Shown: positions 18,992-27,873 of the stretch, one piece after another
How positions within the stretch are numbered: position 1 is the first letter of the stretch
How the letters are laid out: every line of letters starts with the position of its first letter
Source of the DNA: Acetobacterium tundrae
GTDB taxonomy: Bacteria; Bacillota; Clostridia; Eubacteriales; Eubacteriaceae
Assembly: GCF_008086615.1 (NCBI RefSeq)
Contig: NZ_RXYB01000002.1
Span: 124,001 to 188,000, forward strand
DNA length: 64,000 nucleotides
Reading direction: 5' to 3'
Notes under the pieces: generated by a model
Seen by the model: only the letters and a program-made list of their open reading frames with translations
Databases searched by the model: none
Told to the model about the DNA's origin: nothing
Program-made: the position numbers and the translations under genes

Positions 18992-20533
18992 AAAATTATA
19001 AACATACTAGTAATTATCTTATCCATTGGTATTGTATTGGCTTTTGTAGTTGGTTATTTTGTCCGCAAGAATATTGCGGAAGGTAAAATCAGAAATGCTG
19101 AAGTGACAGCTACTGCCATTGTGAACGATGCTGTAAAAAATGGAGAAAATTTAAAGAAGGAAATTCTTTTTGATGCCAAGGAAGAATCCCTGCAGATGAA
19201 AGAAGTCAATGAAAGAGATAACCGAGAACGCCGAGCCGAGCTGCAAAAACTTGAAAATCGGTTTATGCAAAAAGAAGAGAATCTAGAAAAAAAATTAGTG
19301 AATTTAGAAAGAAATGAAGAAGCTCTCGGTAAAAGAGGCAAGGATTTAGAAAAGAAAAAAGAAAAGCTTGATGGTTTATATGACGAACAGGTTAAAGAAC
19401 TTGAACGCATATCAGGTTTGACTTATGAGGAAGCAAAAGAAATTTTGCTTGAAGATGTCAGTAAAGATACACGACGGGAAGCGGCGATTATGATCCGTCA
19501 AATTGAAGTTGAATCAAAGGCCGTTGCGGATAAAAAGGCAAAAGAGCTTATTGCTCAGTCCATTCAACGGTGTGCTGCAGATCATGTTGCTGAACAAACC
19601 ATTACCGTGGTTAACTTGCCAAATGATGAAATGAAGGGCCGTATTATTGGTCGGGAAGGTCGAAATATTCGAACATTGGAAACATTGACGGGTATTGACT
19701 TAATCATTGATGATACCCCAGAAGCAGTTATTCTTTCCGGTTTTGATCCCATCCGTCGAGAAGTTGCCAGACTGGCATTAGAAAAATTAATTATTGATGG
19801 ACGAATTCATCCAGCAAGAATTGAAGAGATGGTCAAAAAATCCCAAAAAGAAGTTGAAAACCAGATTAAAGAAGTTGGTGAACAGGCTTGTTTTGACACT
19901 GGGATACATGGCTTACACCCTGAAATTGTAAAATTACTTGGGCGTCTGAAATACCGAACCAGTTATGGACAAAATGTATTAAAGCATTCCATCGAAGTGT
20001 CGCATTTGGCTGGCATTATGGCAGCTGAACTTGATGGTAACATCAAGGTTGCAAAACGAGCAGGATTATTACATGATATTGGAAAAGCTATTGACCATGA
20101 GGTTGAAGGACCACATGTTGAAATTGGCGTAAATGTACTTAAAAAATACAAAGAAAATAAGAATATTATTCATGCTGTGGAAGCTCATCATGGTGACGTT
20201 GAAGCGCATACAATGGAAGCAGTTCTTGTCCAAGCGGCAGATGCCATTTCGGCAGCCAGACCAGGTGCCAGAAGAGAAACACTGGTTTCCTATGTTCAAC
20301 GGCTGCAGGAGCTTGAAACCATCGCGTCGTCTTTTGAAGGGGTCGAAAAATCCTATGCTATTCAAGCTGGACGTGAAGTAAGAGTTATGGTTAAACCGAG
20401 TGAAGTTAATGACGATGAGATGATTTTATTGTCTCGCGATATTGCCAAGAAGATTGAAGCTGAAATGGAATATCCGGGGAACATCAAAGTTAATATTATC
20501 CGTGAAACAAGGGCAAGTGACTATGCCAAATAG
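18989..20533 (+). CDS. rny: Ribonuclease Y
   Basis: About 511-514 residues. Membrane-anchored endoribonuclease that initiates mRNA decay in Firmicutes. One N-terminal transmembrane helix ([20 protein letters not shown]), a long charged coiled coil (residues about 30-160), a KH domain ([17 protein letters not shown]) and an HD domain ([15 protein letters not shown]) are complete. The given start is the GTG at 18989, but that codon is inside the Shine-Dalgarno; the true start may be ATT 18995 or ATA 18998. It has its own promoter and terminator. Confidence 0.95.
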   Translation: MKIINILVIILSIGIVLAFVVGYFVRKNIAEGKIRNAEVTATAIVNDAVKNGENLKKEILFDAKEESLQMKEVNERDNRERRAELQKLENRFMQKEENLEKKLVNLERNEEALGKRGKDLEKKKEKLDGLYDEQVKELERISGLTYEEAKEILLEDVSKDTRREAAIMIRQIEVESKAVADKKAKELIAQSIQRCAADHVAEQTITVVNLPNDEMKGRIIGREGRNIRTLETLTGIDLIIDDTPEAVILSGFDPIRREVARLALEKLIIDGRIHPARIEEMVKKSQKEVENQIKEVGEQACFDTGIHGLHPEIVKLLGRLKYRTSYGQNVLKHSIEVSHLAGIMAAELDGNIKVAKRAGLLHDIGKAIDHEVEGPHVEIGVNVLKKYKENKNIIHAVEAHHGDVEAHTMEAVLVQAADAISAARPGARRETLVSYVQRLQELETIASSFEGVEKSYAIQAGREVRVMVKPSEVNDDEMILLSRDIAKKIEAEMEYPGNIKVNIIRETRASDYAK

Positions 20534-20537
20534 TCTT

Positions 20538-20564
20538 AAAGGGGAGATAATCTCCCCTTTTTTT
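20538..20564 (+). terminator. rny terminator
   Basis: AAAGGGGAGA (20538-20547) pairs with TCTCCCCTTT (20551-20560), loop TAA, followed by TTTT. Strong intrinsic terminator 5 bases after the rny stop. Confidence 0.92.
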
Positions 20565-20589
20565 ATAATTAATAACAGAAGGATAGCAT

Positions 20590-21393
20590 ATGAATATATT
20601 AATACTCGGCGACGTTTATGGCCGACCGGGACGAAAAATTCTAAATGAAAAATTACCGCAATTAATCACTCAATATGAAATAGATTTTACCATTGTTAAT
20701 GGCGAGAACGCTTCCGGCGGAAATGGTTTAACGACAAAAAATGCCAAACAACTACTGAGTTTGCCAATTGATGTCATCACCATGGGAAACCATGTTTGGC
20801 AGCAAAAAGAACTGCTTGAAACGATTTCAGATTTTCCACAAATTATCCGTCCGCTTAATTATCCAGATCCCTGTCCAGGGAAAGGTTATGATATCTTTGA
20901 ATATCAACTAAAAACTGAAGAAACAAAAAAAATAGCGGTTGTTAATTTATCGGGTCAAATATTTATGCCTGCTTTAGACAATCCCTTTCATGCAATGCTG
21001 CCACTGATGGCGCAATTAAAAAATTCGGCAGATTTGATTATTATCGACTTTCATGCAGAGGCCACTTCAGAAAAGATTGCCTTTGGCTATTACATGGATG
21101 GTTTTGCAACGGCAGTCTATGGAACCCATACCCATGTCCAAACAGCTGATGAACGCATTTTGGCCAAGGGGACAGCGTATATTACCGATATTGGGATGAC
21201 TGGTCCGCTTGATGGGGTCATTGGTGTTGATAAGGAAATTATTCTTGAGACCATGCTGACAAAACGGCCCAAACGTTTTGAAACAGCAACAGGAAGTGTC
21301 CAAATTAACGGGATTATTCTAGCAATAGATGACATTGAAAATAAAGTGACTAAAATCACTCGATTATATGAGACATTTGAAGAAACCAAGTAA
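20590..21393 (+). CDS. ymdB: YmdB-type metallophosphoesterase (TIGR00282 family)
   Basis: 267 residues. A metallophosphoesterase that in B. subtilis hydrolyses 2',3'-cyclic AMP and affects the switch between motility and biofilm. Metal ligands lie in ILILGDVYGRPGRKI, IVNGENASGG, TMGNHVWQQKE, DFHAEATSEK and YGTHTHVQTAD. It follows rny as in B. subtilis; the spoVS gene often found next is not here. CAGAAGGA lies before ATG 20590. No clear terminator follows. Confidence 0.94.
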   Translation: MNILILGDVYGRPGRKILNEKLPQLITQYEIDFTIVNGENASGGNGLTTKNAKQLLSLPIDVITMGNHVWQQKELLETISDFPQIIRPLNYPDPCPGKGYDIFEYQLKTEETKKIAVVNLSGQIFMPALDNPFHAMLPLMAQLKNSADLIIIDFHAEATSEKIAFGYYMDGFATAVYGTHTHVQTADERILAKGTAYITDIGMTGPLDGVIGVDKEIILETMLTKRPKRFETATGSVQINGIILAIDDIENKVTKITRLYETFEETK

Positions 21394-21508
21394 TTAGGAG
21401 AGAAAATATCGATGATATCTTAATTGCTTCTTTAAACAGCGAGATCAAGGATTTAATCGAATTCCAAAATTTATCAACCAATATTAATTGAACAAGAAAG
21501 GAATTATT

Positions 21509-22942
21509 ATGAAAGAATATTACGAAAACCCTTTAATCGAACGCTACTCTTCAAAAAAAATGCTGCAAATATTTTCAGCGGACAATAAGTTTCAAACCTG
21601 GCGAAAACTCTGGGTTGTCTTGGCAGAGGCCGAAAGAGAGCTGGGCCTTAATATAACAGAAGAACAGATTGATGAACTGCGATCCAATATCGAGAACATC
21701 GATTATGAGCTTGCCGCAAAGGAAGAGAAAGTGCTTCGACACGATGTCATGGCTCATGTGCATACCTATGGGGCCCAATGTCCCAAAGCGAAAGGGATTA
21801 TTCATCTGGGAGCGACAAGTGCATATGTTGGAGATAATACCGATGTCATTGTCTATACTGAAGGACTCCATCATATCCGTAAATTATTAATCAATTTGAT
21901 TAATCATTTAGCTATTTTTGCGATGGCACATAAAAGCTTGCCGACATTGGGTTTTACCCATTTTCAGCCGGCCCAGCTGACAACGGTGGGAAAACGGGCC
22001 TGTCTATGGATTCAGGATTTAATAATGGATTTAGCTGATCTTGACCATGTTATCAGCAACGTCAAACTTTTAGGGGTTAAGGGAACGACCGGTACTCAGG
22101 CAAGTTTCATGGATCTCTTTGATAACGATCATGAGAAAGTCAAACGACTGGATGATCTGGTGGCTGAAAAAATGGGCTTCAAAAAATCATTTGCCGTAAG
22201 CGGACAGACCTATTCAAGAAAATTTGATTCGCAGGTGCTGAATGTATTAAGTGGCATTGCACAGAGCTTGAGCAAATTTGCCACAGATGTACGATTGCTG
22301 CAACATTTGAAAGAAGTGGAAGAACCTTTTGAAAAAAGCCAGATCGGTTCATCCGCCATGGCTTACAAACGTAATCCGATGCGATCAGAACGTATTTGTT
22401 CGCTAGCCCGTTATATTATTGTGAATTCGCTTAATCCGGCGATTACCGCTTCAACTCAGTGGTTTGAACGAACCCTGGATGATTCGGCAAATAGACGAAT
22501 CAGCATTCCGGAAGGATTTTTAGCAGCCGATGCGATTTTAATGATCGCCATCAATATTTCAGAAAATCTGGTTGTCTATCCTAAAGTTATTCGTCAACAT
22601 ATCAATGCTGAATTGCCTTTTATGGTAACGGAAAACATCATCATGGAAGGTGTTAAGCATGGCGGAGACCGTCAGGAACTGCATGAAAAAATCAGAGTGT
22701 TATCAATGGAAGCCGGAAACACCGTAAAAGTTGAAGGAAAAGCAAATGATTTAATTGAAAGAATTTTGAAAGATTCCTCTTTTAATTTAGCAGAAAAAGA
22801 TGTTGAAGGGATACTGGATCCGGCCCTTTATGTGGGAAGAGCTCCAGAACAGGTGGATGATTTTATCACCGATGAAGTCAATCCGATTCTTGAGGCTAAT
22901 TCCGAAATACTTACTCTGAATAAAATTGATTTAAAAGTATAA
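21509..22942 (+). CDS. purB: Adenylosuccinate lyase
   Basis: 477 residues. Fumarase/aspartase superfamily enzyme acting twice in purine synthesis, on SAICAR and on adenylosuccinate. The signature loop [22 protein letters not shown] is present, as are [15 protein letters not shown] and [14 protein letters not shown] with the catalytic histidine. I chose ATG 21509 (MKEYYENPL) behind GAAAGGA rather than the TTG at 21488. It stands apart from other pur genes, after ymdB and before tRNA-Trp. Confidence 0.96.
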   Translation: MKEYYENPLIERYSSKKMLQIFSADNKFQTWRKLWVVLAEAERELGLNITEEQIDELRSNIENIDYELAAKEEKVLRHDVMAHVHTYGAQCPKAKGIIHLGATSAYVGDNTDVIVYTEGLHHIRKLLINLINHLAIFAMAHKSLPTLGFTHFQPAQLTTVGKRACLWIQDLIMDLADLDHVISNVKLLGVKGTTGTQASFMDLFDNDHEKVKRLDDLVAEKMGFKKSFAVSGQTYSRKFDSQVLNVLSGIAQSLSKFATDVRLLQHLKEVEEPFEKSQIGSSAMAYKRNPMRSERICSLARYIIVNSLNPAITASTQWFERTLDDSANRRISIPEGFLAADAILMIAINISENLVVYPKVIRQHINAELPFMVTENIIMEGVKHGGDRQELHEKIRVLSMEAGNTVKVEGKANDLIERILKDSSFNLAEKDVEGILDPALYVGRAPEQVDDFITDEVNPILEANSEILTLNKIDLKV

Positions 22943-22970
22943 AAATTGTTTTTTAAAATGGCTAAAAAGA

Positions 22971-22999
22971 TTGACATTTATCTCTTAAGCGAATATAAT
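22971..22999 (+). promoter_or_regulatory. Promoter of tRNA-Trp
   Basis: TTGACA (22971-22976), 17-base spacer, TATAAT (22994-22999): an exact consensus promoter about 18 bases before the tRNA. Confidence 0.88.
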
Positions 23000-23016
23000 A
23001 TAGAAGTTGCTAAAGT

Positions 23017-23092
23017 AGGGGTATAGCTCAGTTGGTAGAGCAACGGTCTCCAAAACCGTGTGCCTGAGGTTCGAGCCCTCATACCCCTGCCA
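23017..23092 (+). tRNA. tRNA-Trp (anticodon CCA)
   Basis: A complete cloverleaf: acceptor AGGGGTA/TACCCCT, D arm GCTC...GAGC, anticodon stem ACGGT/ACCGT with loop CTCCAAA (anticodon CCA at 23050-23052), T arm TGAGG-TTCGAGC-CCTCA, and an encoded 3' CCA. It reads UGG as tryptophan. It has its own consensus promoter and terminator and so is probably a single-gene unit. Confidence 0.97.
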
Positions 23093-23109
23093 TTTTAAAG
23101 AAATATATA

Positions 23110-23137
23110 AGAACGGCGTTTTCGCCGTTCTTTTTTT
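23110..23137 (+). terminator. tRNA-Trp terminator
   Basis: AGAACGGCG (23110-23118) and CGCCGTTCT (23123-23131) with a TTTT loop and a following T-run. It also lies just beyond the stop of the convergent dgt gene, and could serve both strands weakly. Confidence 0.9.
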
Positions 23138-23146
23138 ACCTTTTTT

Positions 23147-24616
23147 TTAGTTCATACCATTTAATTCTTGATAGAGATTCTTCGCATAAGAATCGGTCAT
23201 GCCACAGATGAAATCGGTCACCAAAAGTAAACGCAAATATAAATTATTGACGGGATCATCTGTTTTTGACTTCAGATAATTTTCTTTATAATTTTCTGAA
23301 ATCAAGTCTATTAAATTGTGCTCAGCTTTGGTTTGTTTATACATCGGATTGGTTTCGGTATCTTCTTTATAATAGATAATTGCTGGGATGAATTTATCGA
23401 GCAAGGAATATAAGATACTTTGAGCTGCCAACTCAAGTTTTGTTATGCTCGGTGTTAAATAGACGAATTCGTGCATAACACTTTTCAGAATACAGATAGT
23501 TGCACCATGGAAAGACTCTTCGAAAATATCCTTTTTAAAAGTACCTTCCATAATTTCCGTATAAGAATGGGTAAAACCATAAGCCGCACAATACAGGAGC
23601 CAATCCCGGACATGACTGAGCCAGTTTTGAAAAATCATAATTTCTTTACTATGCTCTTTTTTGAATTGTAGCTTTAATTCATCAAAATATTCAATCAGTA
23701 AATATGATTTTTCTATTTGCACCTTAGTAAAAAGACCGGCTTTTTCATATTCACGAAGTTCATTTTCAAAGAACTCAACAAATGTATCAATTGAAAAGAA
23801 ACCTTTTTTAAAGGCATCCTCAAGATCAGCGGTAGCATAGGCAATATCGTCGGCGGCTTCAAGAATGAAGGTAAGTGGATGACGATAATATATTTGATTG
23901 ATTTTTGTCTCGGTAATATCAGCGATCTTTGAAAACTCCTCGTTTTCAGACAGATAATAGCCGATCTTATGATTTTTGACATCAGGATCTTTTTCGTCAA
24001 AAGTCAAAGAATCAACCGGGTATTTCACAATAGTATTCAACACAGATGCGGTTAAGTTCAATCCAAACTCACTATCAACATGATGCAGTTTAATAAGCAG
24101 ACGAAGGGCTTGAGCGTTGCCTTCAAAATTATATAGATCATTTTTCATGTGTTTCGTAAGACTATCCGTCAACGGTATATCTTTATAGGAGAAATTGCCC
24201 AGATTGTTTTTGAACCAGTCTCGAATAATGACTTCACCAAAATGGCCAAATGGAGGATTGCCAATATCGTGCAACAGCCCGCTGCACATCGCAATATCGG
24301 CAGCTAAGACGGCTTGATCCGTAGTGATTTTATAGGGTGTGTCTTTTTCGTAAATGGTAATATTTTTGGTGATCATTGCCGTCAACTGTTTAGCCAGGGA
24401 TGATGTTTCGATAGAATGGGTCAGGCGGGTTCGGACAAAATCACTTTTATCTAAAGGAAACACTTGGGTTTTGTCCTGCAAGCGACGAAAGGAAGCACTG
24501 TTAATAATGCGCCAATAGTCTTTTTCAAATTCACTCATATAATATTTTTCAGGATCATAAGGCGGATCTATTTTTTTGCCAATTCGAGTGTCTGCTAAAA
24601 GTTTTTCCCATTCCAT
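23147..24616 (-). CDS. dgt: Deoxyguanosinetriphosphate triphosphohydrolase (HD domain)
   Basis: 489 residues. Hydrolyses dGTP (or other dNTPs) to the nucleoside and tripolyphosphate. N-terminus DPEKYYMSEFEKDYWRIINSASFRRLQDKTQVFPL and RTRLTHSIETSSLAKQ are typical; the HD metal-binding motif is CSGLLHDIGNPPFGHFGE, and AADDIAYATADLEDAF holds a further aspartate ligand. The start has AAAAGGGGAAC upstream on the minus strand. It is convergent with tRNA-Trp and divergent from the DUF1002 gene. Confidence 0.92.
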   Translation of the reverse strand: MEWEKLLADTRIGKKIDPPYDPEKYYMSEFEKDYWRIINSASFRRLQDKTQVFPLDKSDFVRTRLTHSIETSSLAKQLTAMITKNITIYEKDTPYKITTDQAVLAADIAMCSGLLHDIGNPPFGHFGEVIIRDWFKNNLGNFSYKDIPLTDSLTKHMKNDLYNFEGNAQALRLLIKLHHVDSEFGLNLTASVLNTIVKYPVDSLTFDEKDPDVKNHKIGYYLSENEEFSKIADITETKINQIYYRHPLTFILEAADDIAYATADLEDAFKKGFFSIDTFVEFFENELREYEKAGLFTKVQIEKSYLLIEYFDELKLQFKKEHSKEIMIFQNWLSHVRDWLLYCAAYGFTHSYTEIMEGTFKKDIFEESFHGATICILKSVMHEFVYLTPSITKLELAAQSILYSLLDKFIPAIIYYKEDTETNPMYKQTKAEHNLIDLISENYKENYLKSKTDDPVNNLYLRLLLVTDFICGMTDSYAKNLYQELNGMN

Positions 24617-24856
24617 TCAAGTTCCCCTTTTAATAATTAAAAATTCATTAAGTCTATTATACCAGAAAATATTTCTTATTTCTATGGCCCCATCTGTTGA
24701 TTTTATGAAAGAGACAGTGTATATTTGGTTAATAAATACTTGATTTAAGTAAAAAACTAGAATTCATTGGTATTCTTAAACGGAATAACTTTTGAACTAA
24801 ATACAATTATCAAGTTGACTAAAAAGTTAGAAATCTAGAATATCAAGAGGTGAAGT

Positions 24857-25693
24857 ATGAAGAAGAAAGTATTAATGGGTGTAATAGCCCTTGTATTATC
24901 AATGACGATGATGTCACCGGTATGGGCTGATTCAAAAAGTGCTTGTGTTGCCATCGGTGCAGATAACACCGAAGCGCAGCTAAAAACGGTTTATGGATAT
25001 TTTGGTATCAGCAGAGGAGCTGTTGAGGAAACCGTCGTGACGAATGCTGATGAGCGTCAATATTTAGACGGACTGGTCTCCCTTGACAAAATTGGAACCC
25101 TTGCACTATCCAGTGTTTATGTGCAGGAGAAAACCAGTGGCGGCATAGAGATAGAAACCAAAAATATTGATTGGGTAACAGAAGATATGTATAAAGCGGC
25201 ATTGACTACCGCCGGAATCACGAATGCCAAAGTAATTGTTGCGGCCTATACTCCTGTTTCCGGTACGGGAGCCTTAACGGGGATTTATAAAGCTTATGAA
25301 GCTGCGACGGGAACCACTTTGGATGAAGCCGCCAAAACAACGGCTGTAGATGAAGTCGTTGTAACTGGCGAGCTGAAGGATGCAGTCGGAGACGATGCGG
25401 TTAATATTATTAACAGTTTAAAAACTGAAATTGCACAGACAAAGGGTATGAGTGATGATGAAATTCGTCAGCTTATTAAAGAAACGGCAACAAAATATGA
25501 TACGACGCTGACGGATGATCAGATTGAAGAGATATTAGGCTTAGTCAAACAATTTAATGAATTGAATATGGATCCGGATACATTTGTAAAACTGCTTGAG
25601 GCAAGCCAGAAATCAGCGGGGTTCTTTGACCAGATACAAAGTTTTTTCCAGAATTTCAGTGATTTTTTCACTAATCTTTCATCCGGGAAATGA
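24857..25693 (+). CDS. Secreted DUF1002 (YpuA-like) protein
   Basis: 278 residues with a clear signal peptide (residues 1-24, likely cleavage after PVWA). The mature part resembles the DUF1002 family of Firmicutes secreted proteins: VAIGADNTEAQLKTVYGYFGI near the N-terminus and the helical region DEIRQLIKETATKYD. No enzyme motif is visible and the function is unknown. GAGGTG precedes ATG 24857. The 240 bases upstream, shared with divergent dgt, are AT-rich and hold no promoter I can call with confidence. Confidence 0.82.
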   Translation: MKKKVLMGVIALVLSMTMMSPVWADSKSACVAIGADNTEAQLKTVYGYFGISRGAVEETVVTNADERQYLDGLVSLDKIGTLALSSVYVQEKTSGGIEIETKNIDWVTEDMYKAALTTAGITNAKVIVAAYTPVSGTGALTGIYKAYEAATGTTLDEAAKTTAVDEVVVTGELKDAVGDDAVNIINSLKTEIAQTKGMSDDEIRQLIKETATKYDTTLTDDQIEEILGLVKQFNELNMDPDTFVKLLEASQKSAGFFDQIQSFFQNFSDFFTNLSSGK

Positions 25694-25751
25694 GAAACTA
25701 AAAATAATGGATAATAGAAAAGTATTATAAAAGTTGAAAGTGGGATAAAAA

Positions 25752-26474
25752 ATGAAGCTCATAAAATTATTTAACATTCAAAACAATGATGTCATTACGA
25801 TTACCGGAGGAGGGGGAAAAACTTCCTTGATGTTTGCCATTGGAAGAGAATTATCACAGGCGGGAATAAAACACTTGCTAACGACAACAGCAAAGATTTG
25901 TATTTCTGATGTGGTGGCGGATCAATGCATCATTAATGAAGATATCACAGCGGTTCTTCATCAGATTGAGAAAGAACCGGAAAAAGAGTGGATTATTGGA
26001 AAAGACCTACTGGCCGGTCAGAAAATTTCAGGATTTTCCAACAACGAGCTGCTTTTCTTACAGGAGTCATTGAGTCCGGTTGTTATTCTTAACGAGGGCG
26101 ATGGCTCTAAAAGAAAGCCGTATAAGTTTTACAATGAATATGAACCAATCATTCCCAGTTTGACAACCAAGATCATTCATGTGATTGGCGCTGAGGTTTT
26201 ATTTAAAAAAATAGATGATGAATATTTTCACCGGTCTGAATTATATGAAGATGAAGAAGAAGTTTTTGATGAACTTGTTTTAAAAAAAGTTTTGGAAGCA
26301 TTCATAAAAAATAAATTGGAACCAGAATATGGGAAACTGCCTAAAATACTTTTCATCAATAAAGCCGACCAGGATAATTTGGAAAAAGCCCGGATTATGG
26401 GGAAAATCGGAAAATTAATCTTTGATCAGAGTTTCATCGGCTCTTTGAAAGAAGGTTGGTTGGAGGAGTGTTAG
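25752..26474 (+). CDS. yqeC: YqeC-like putative selenium-cofactor accessory protein
   Basis: 240 residues. The N-terminal P-loop TITGGGGKTSLMFAIGREL and the following LLTTTAKI, and the central VILNEGDGSKRKPYKFYNEYEPIIP, are the hallmarks of the YqeC family, linked by genome context to selenium-dependent molybdenum hydroxylases. None of the usual partners (yqeB, selD, ygfK, xdh) is in the window, so the role is inferred only. The ribosome binding site (GTGGGAT) is weak. A terminator follows. Confidence 0.75.
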   Translation: MKLIKLFNIQNNDVITITGGGGKTSLMFAIGRELSQAGIKHLLTTTAKICISDVVADQCIINEDITAVLHQIEKEPEKEWIIGKDLLAGQKISGFSNNELLFLQESLSPVVILNEGDGSKRKPYKFYNEYEPIIPSLTTKIIHVIGAEVLFKKIDDEYFHRSELYEDEEEVFDELVLKKVLEAFIKNKLEPEYGKLPKILFINKADQDNLEKARIMGKIGKLIFDQSFIGSLKEGWLEEC

Positions 26475-26509
26475 TTCTTAACAAAGACAAAACAATTTAA
26501 ACAATAAGG

Positions 26510-26545
26510 TCTGATTGCGATGTTTTATTGCAGTCAGATTTTTTT
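26510..26545 (+). terminator. Terminator after yqeC-like gene
   Basis: TCTGATTGC (26510-26518) pairs with GCAGTCAGA (26530-26538, one GU pair), loop 11 bases, then seven T. Confidence 0.85.
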
Positions 26546-26718
26546 AGCTGAGCACGCTGACTTATGAATTAAGAAAACGCTATCAATAATTATTTAAGTT
26601 AATTAATACAATTGATATGATACAATAAAGCGATTCAAAAGTGCTGAATTATGGCTGCAGATGTATTTGACACAATAACTAAGAAAGCTGTTTTTGAAAA
26701 ATAAAAAAGGAGAAATAG

Positions 26719-27369
26719 ATGGACACAATAATGTATCTCATTAATTTTATTATGCATCTTGACCAATCGTTATACGGAATAATACAAAACTATGGTTTCT
26801 GGACATACTTAATCTTATTCATTATTATATTCTGTGAAACCGGATTGGTTGTTACCCCATTTTTGCCAGGAGACTCTTTAATATTTGCTTCAGGTGCTTT
26901 GTCGGCAATGGGGTCACTTAATGTTGCTGCTTTTTTCATCACATTTTTGTTGGCGGCAGTGATTGGTGATACCGTAAATTACTCGATCGGTAAAGCCATA
27001 GGAAACAAAATTTTAGAAAACGGAAAAAATAAATTTGTAAAAAAAGAATATATTGTCAAGGCTCATAAGTTTTATGAAAAATATGGTTCGCTGACAATCG
27101 TCATCGGAAGATTTATTCCGATTATCAGGACTTTCGTTCCGTTTGTAGCTGGTATGGGGGAAATGCACTATGTCAAGTTTATCGGCTACAATATATTAGG
27201 CGGATTCTTATGGGTAACCTTATTTTTAACCGGCGGTTATTTATTCGGAAATATACCGATTATCAAAGACAATTTTACCTTTGTTTTAATTGCTATTATT
27301 GCCATATCAGTACTTCCAGCCTTTATTATTTTTCTTAAAGAAAGAAAAAATGCCGATGCACAGGTTTAG
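26719..27369 (+). CDS. DedA family integral membrane protein
   Basis: 216 residues with several transmembrane helices. The DedA/SNARE-associated (VTT) signature is clear: FCETGLVVTPFLPGDSLIF, a GDTVNYSIGKAIG loop and GRFIPIIRTFVPFVAGMGEM followed by GYNILGGFLWV. DedA proteins are linked to undecaprenyl phosphate or phospholipid flipping and to membrane potential; the exact substrate cannot be told. AAAAAAGGAG precedes ATG 26719. Single gene between two hairpins. Confidence 0.93.
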   Translation: MDTIMYLINFIMHLDQSLYGIIQNYGFWTYLILFIIIFCETGLVVTPFLPGDSLIFASGALSAMGSLNVAAFFITFLLAAVIGDTVNYSIGKAIGNKILENGKNKFVKKEYIVKAHKFYEKYGSLTIVIGRFIPIIRTFVPFVAGMGEMHYVKFIGYNILGGFLWVTLFLTGGYLFGNIPIIKDNFTFVLIAIIAISVLPAFIIFLKERKNADAQV

Positions 27370-27399
27370 TTAACTCCCAGCGTATTATTAACTCTAAAA

Positions 27400-27452
27400 T
27401 TAAAGGCTAATTATTTATCTTGCACCATGCAAGATAAATAATTAGCCTTTAA
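27400..27452. terminator. Very long perfect hairpin between convergent genes
   Basis: Arms 27402-27424 and 27428-27450 are perfect 23-base complements around a CCA loop (outer end AAAGGCTAATT / AATTAGCCTTT, inner end CTTGCA / TGCAAG); two more A-T pairs extend the stem to 25 bp. It lies between dedA (+) and the DUF5661 gene (-) and most likely ends both transcripts, although neither side has a strong T-run. Confidence 0.7.
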
Positions 27453-27465
27453 AAGTTTGATCTTT

Positions 27466-27738
27466 TTATTTTGTTTCCCAAAATTTTTCAGCTTCTACTT
27501 CCATTTTTTCAAGCCGTGTATAATAGTCGGGAAACTCATTTAAATGAGCCAATGCAATTTTTCCGGTAACAAAAGGGTCATCACCGGTTACATTGGTATG
27601 AGAATCACAGGTTCCATGTTCCAGTTCGACAGTCATTCCCATTCGAAATTGTTCAATATCGAATTTACTCCAATTGATGCCAAGCTTTTTGCCAGTTTCT
27701 TTTGCTTGTTCAGTCGTAAACACTTTTTTTTCCGACAT
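27466..27738 (-). CDS. DUF5661 family small protein
   Basis: 90 residues, soluble and acidic. The pattern FTTEQAKETGKKLGINWSKF, FRMGMTVELEHG and ALAHLNEFPDYYTRL matches DUF5661 proteins of unknown function, small proteins found in many bacteria and phages. I chose ATG 27738 (MSEKKVF) because GAGGTG lies 6 bases upstream; the GTG at 27747 is part of that site. It has its own consensus promoter with a palindrome after the -10. Confidence 0.82.
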   Translation of the reverse strand: MSEKKVFTTEQAKETGKKLGINWSKFDIEQFRMGMTVELEHGTCDSHTNVTGDDPFVTGKIALAHLNEFPDYYTRLEKMEVEAEKFWETK

Positions 27739-27768
27739 AAAAATCACCTCTTCTAAAAAATTTTAAAT

Positions 27769-27788
27769 ATGACGATTCTAATCGTCAT
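27769..27788 (-). promoter_or_regulatory. 20-bp palindrome in the DUF5661 leader
   Basis: ATGACGATTCTAATCGTCAT (+ strand) is a near-perfect palindrome, 9-bp arms around CT. On the minus strand it falls about 9-28 bases after the predicted transcription start, so it could be an operator or a 5' stabilising hairpin. Confidence 0.5.
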
Positions 27789-27803
27789 TTTTTAATTAAT
27801 CTG

Positions 27804-27832
27804 ATTATATGCATATTGTGCTTTTTTGTCAA
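27804..27832 (-). promoter_or_regulatory. Promoter of the DUF5661 gene
   Basis: Read on the minus strand: TTGACA (27832-27827), 17-base spacer, TATAAT (27809-27804), an exact sigma-A consensus. Confidence 0.85.
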
Positions 27833-27873
27833 TCGGTCAAATTAACGACTTGTTTCTTTTTAGCTTGAAAAAT

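Noticed and set aside
21394-21508. Short coding-like stretch between ymdB and purB (reads DDILIASLNSEIKDLIEFQN)
   Set aside because: It follows an AGGAG site but has no ATG, GTG or TTG start in frame and is under 30 codons; I cannot tell a leader peptide from chance.
24780-24856. TTGACT ... GAATAT as a promoter of the DUF1002 gene
   Set aside because: The -10 match is poor and would put the transcript start on top of the ribosome binding site.
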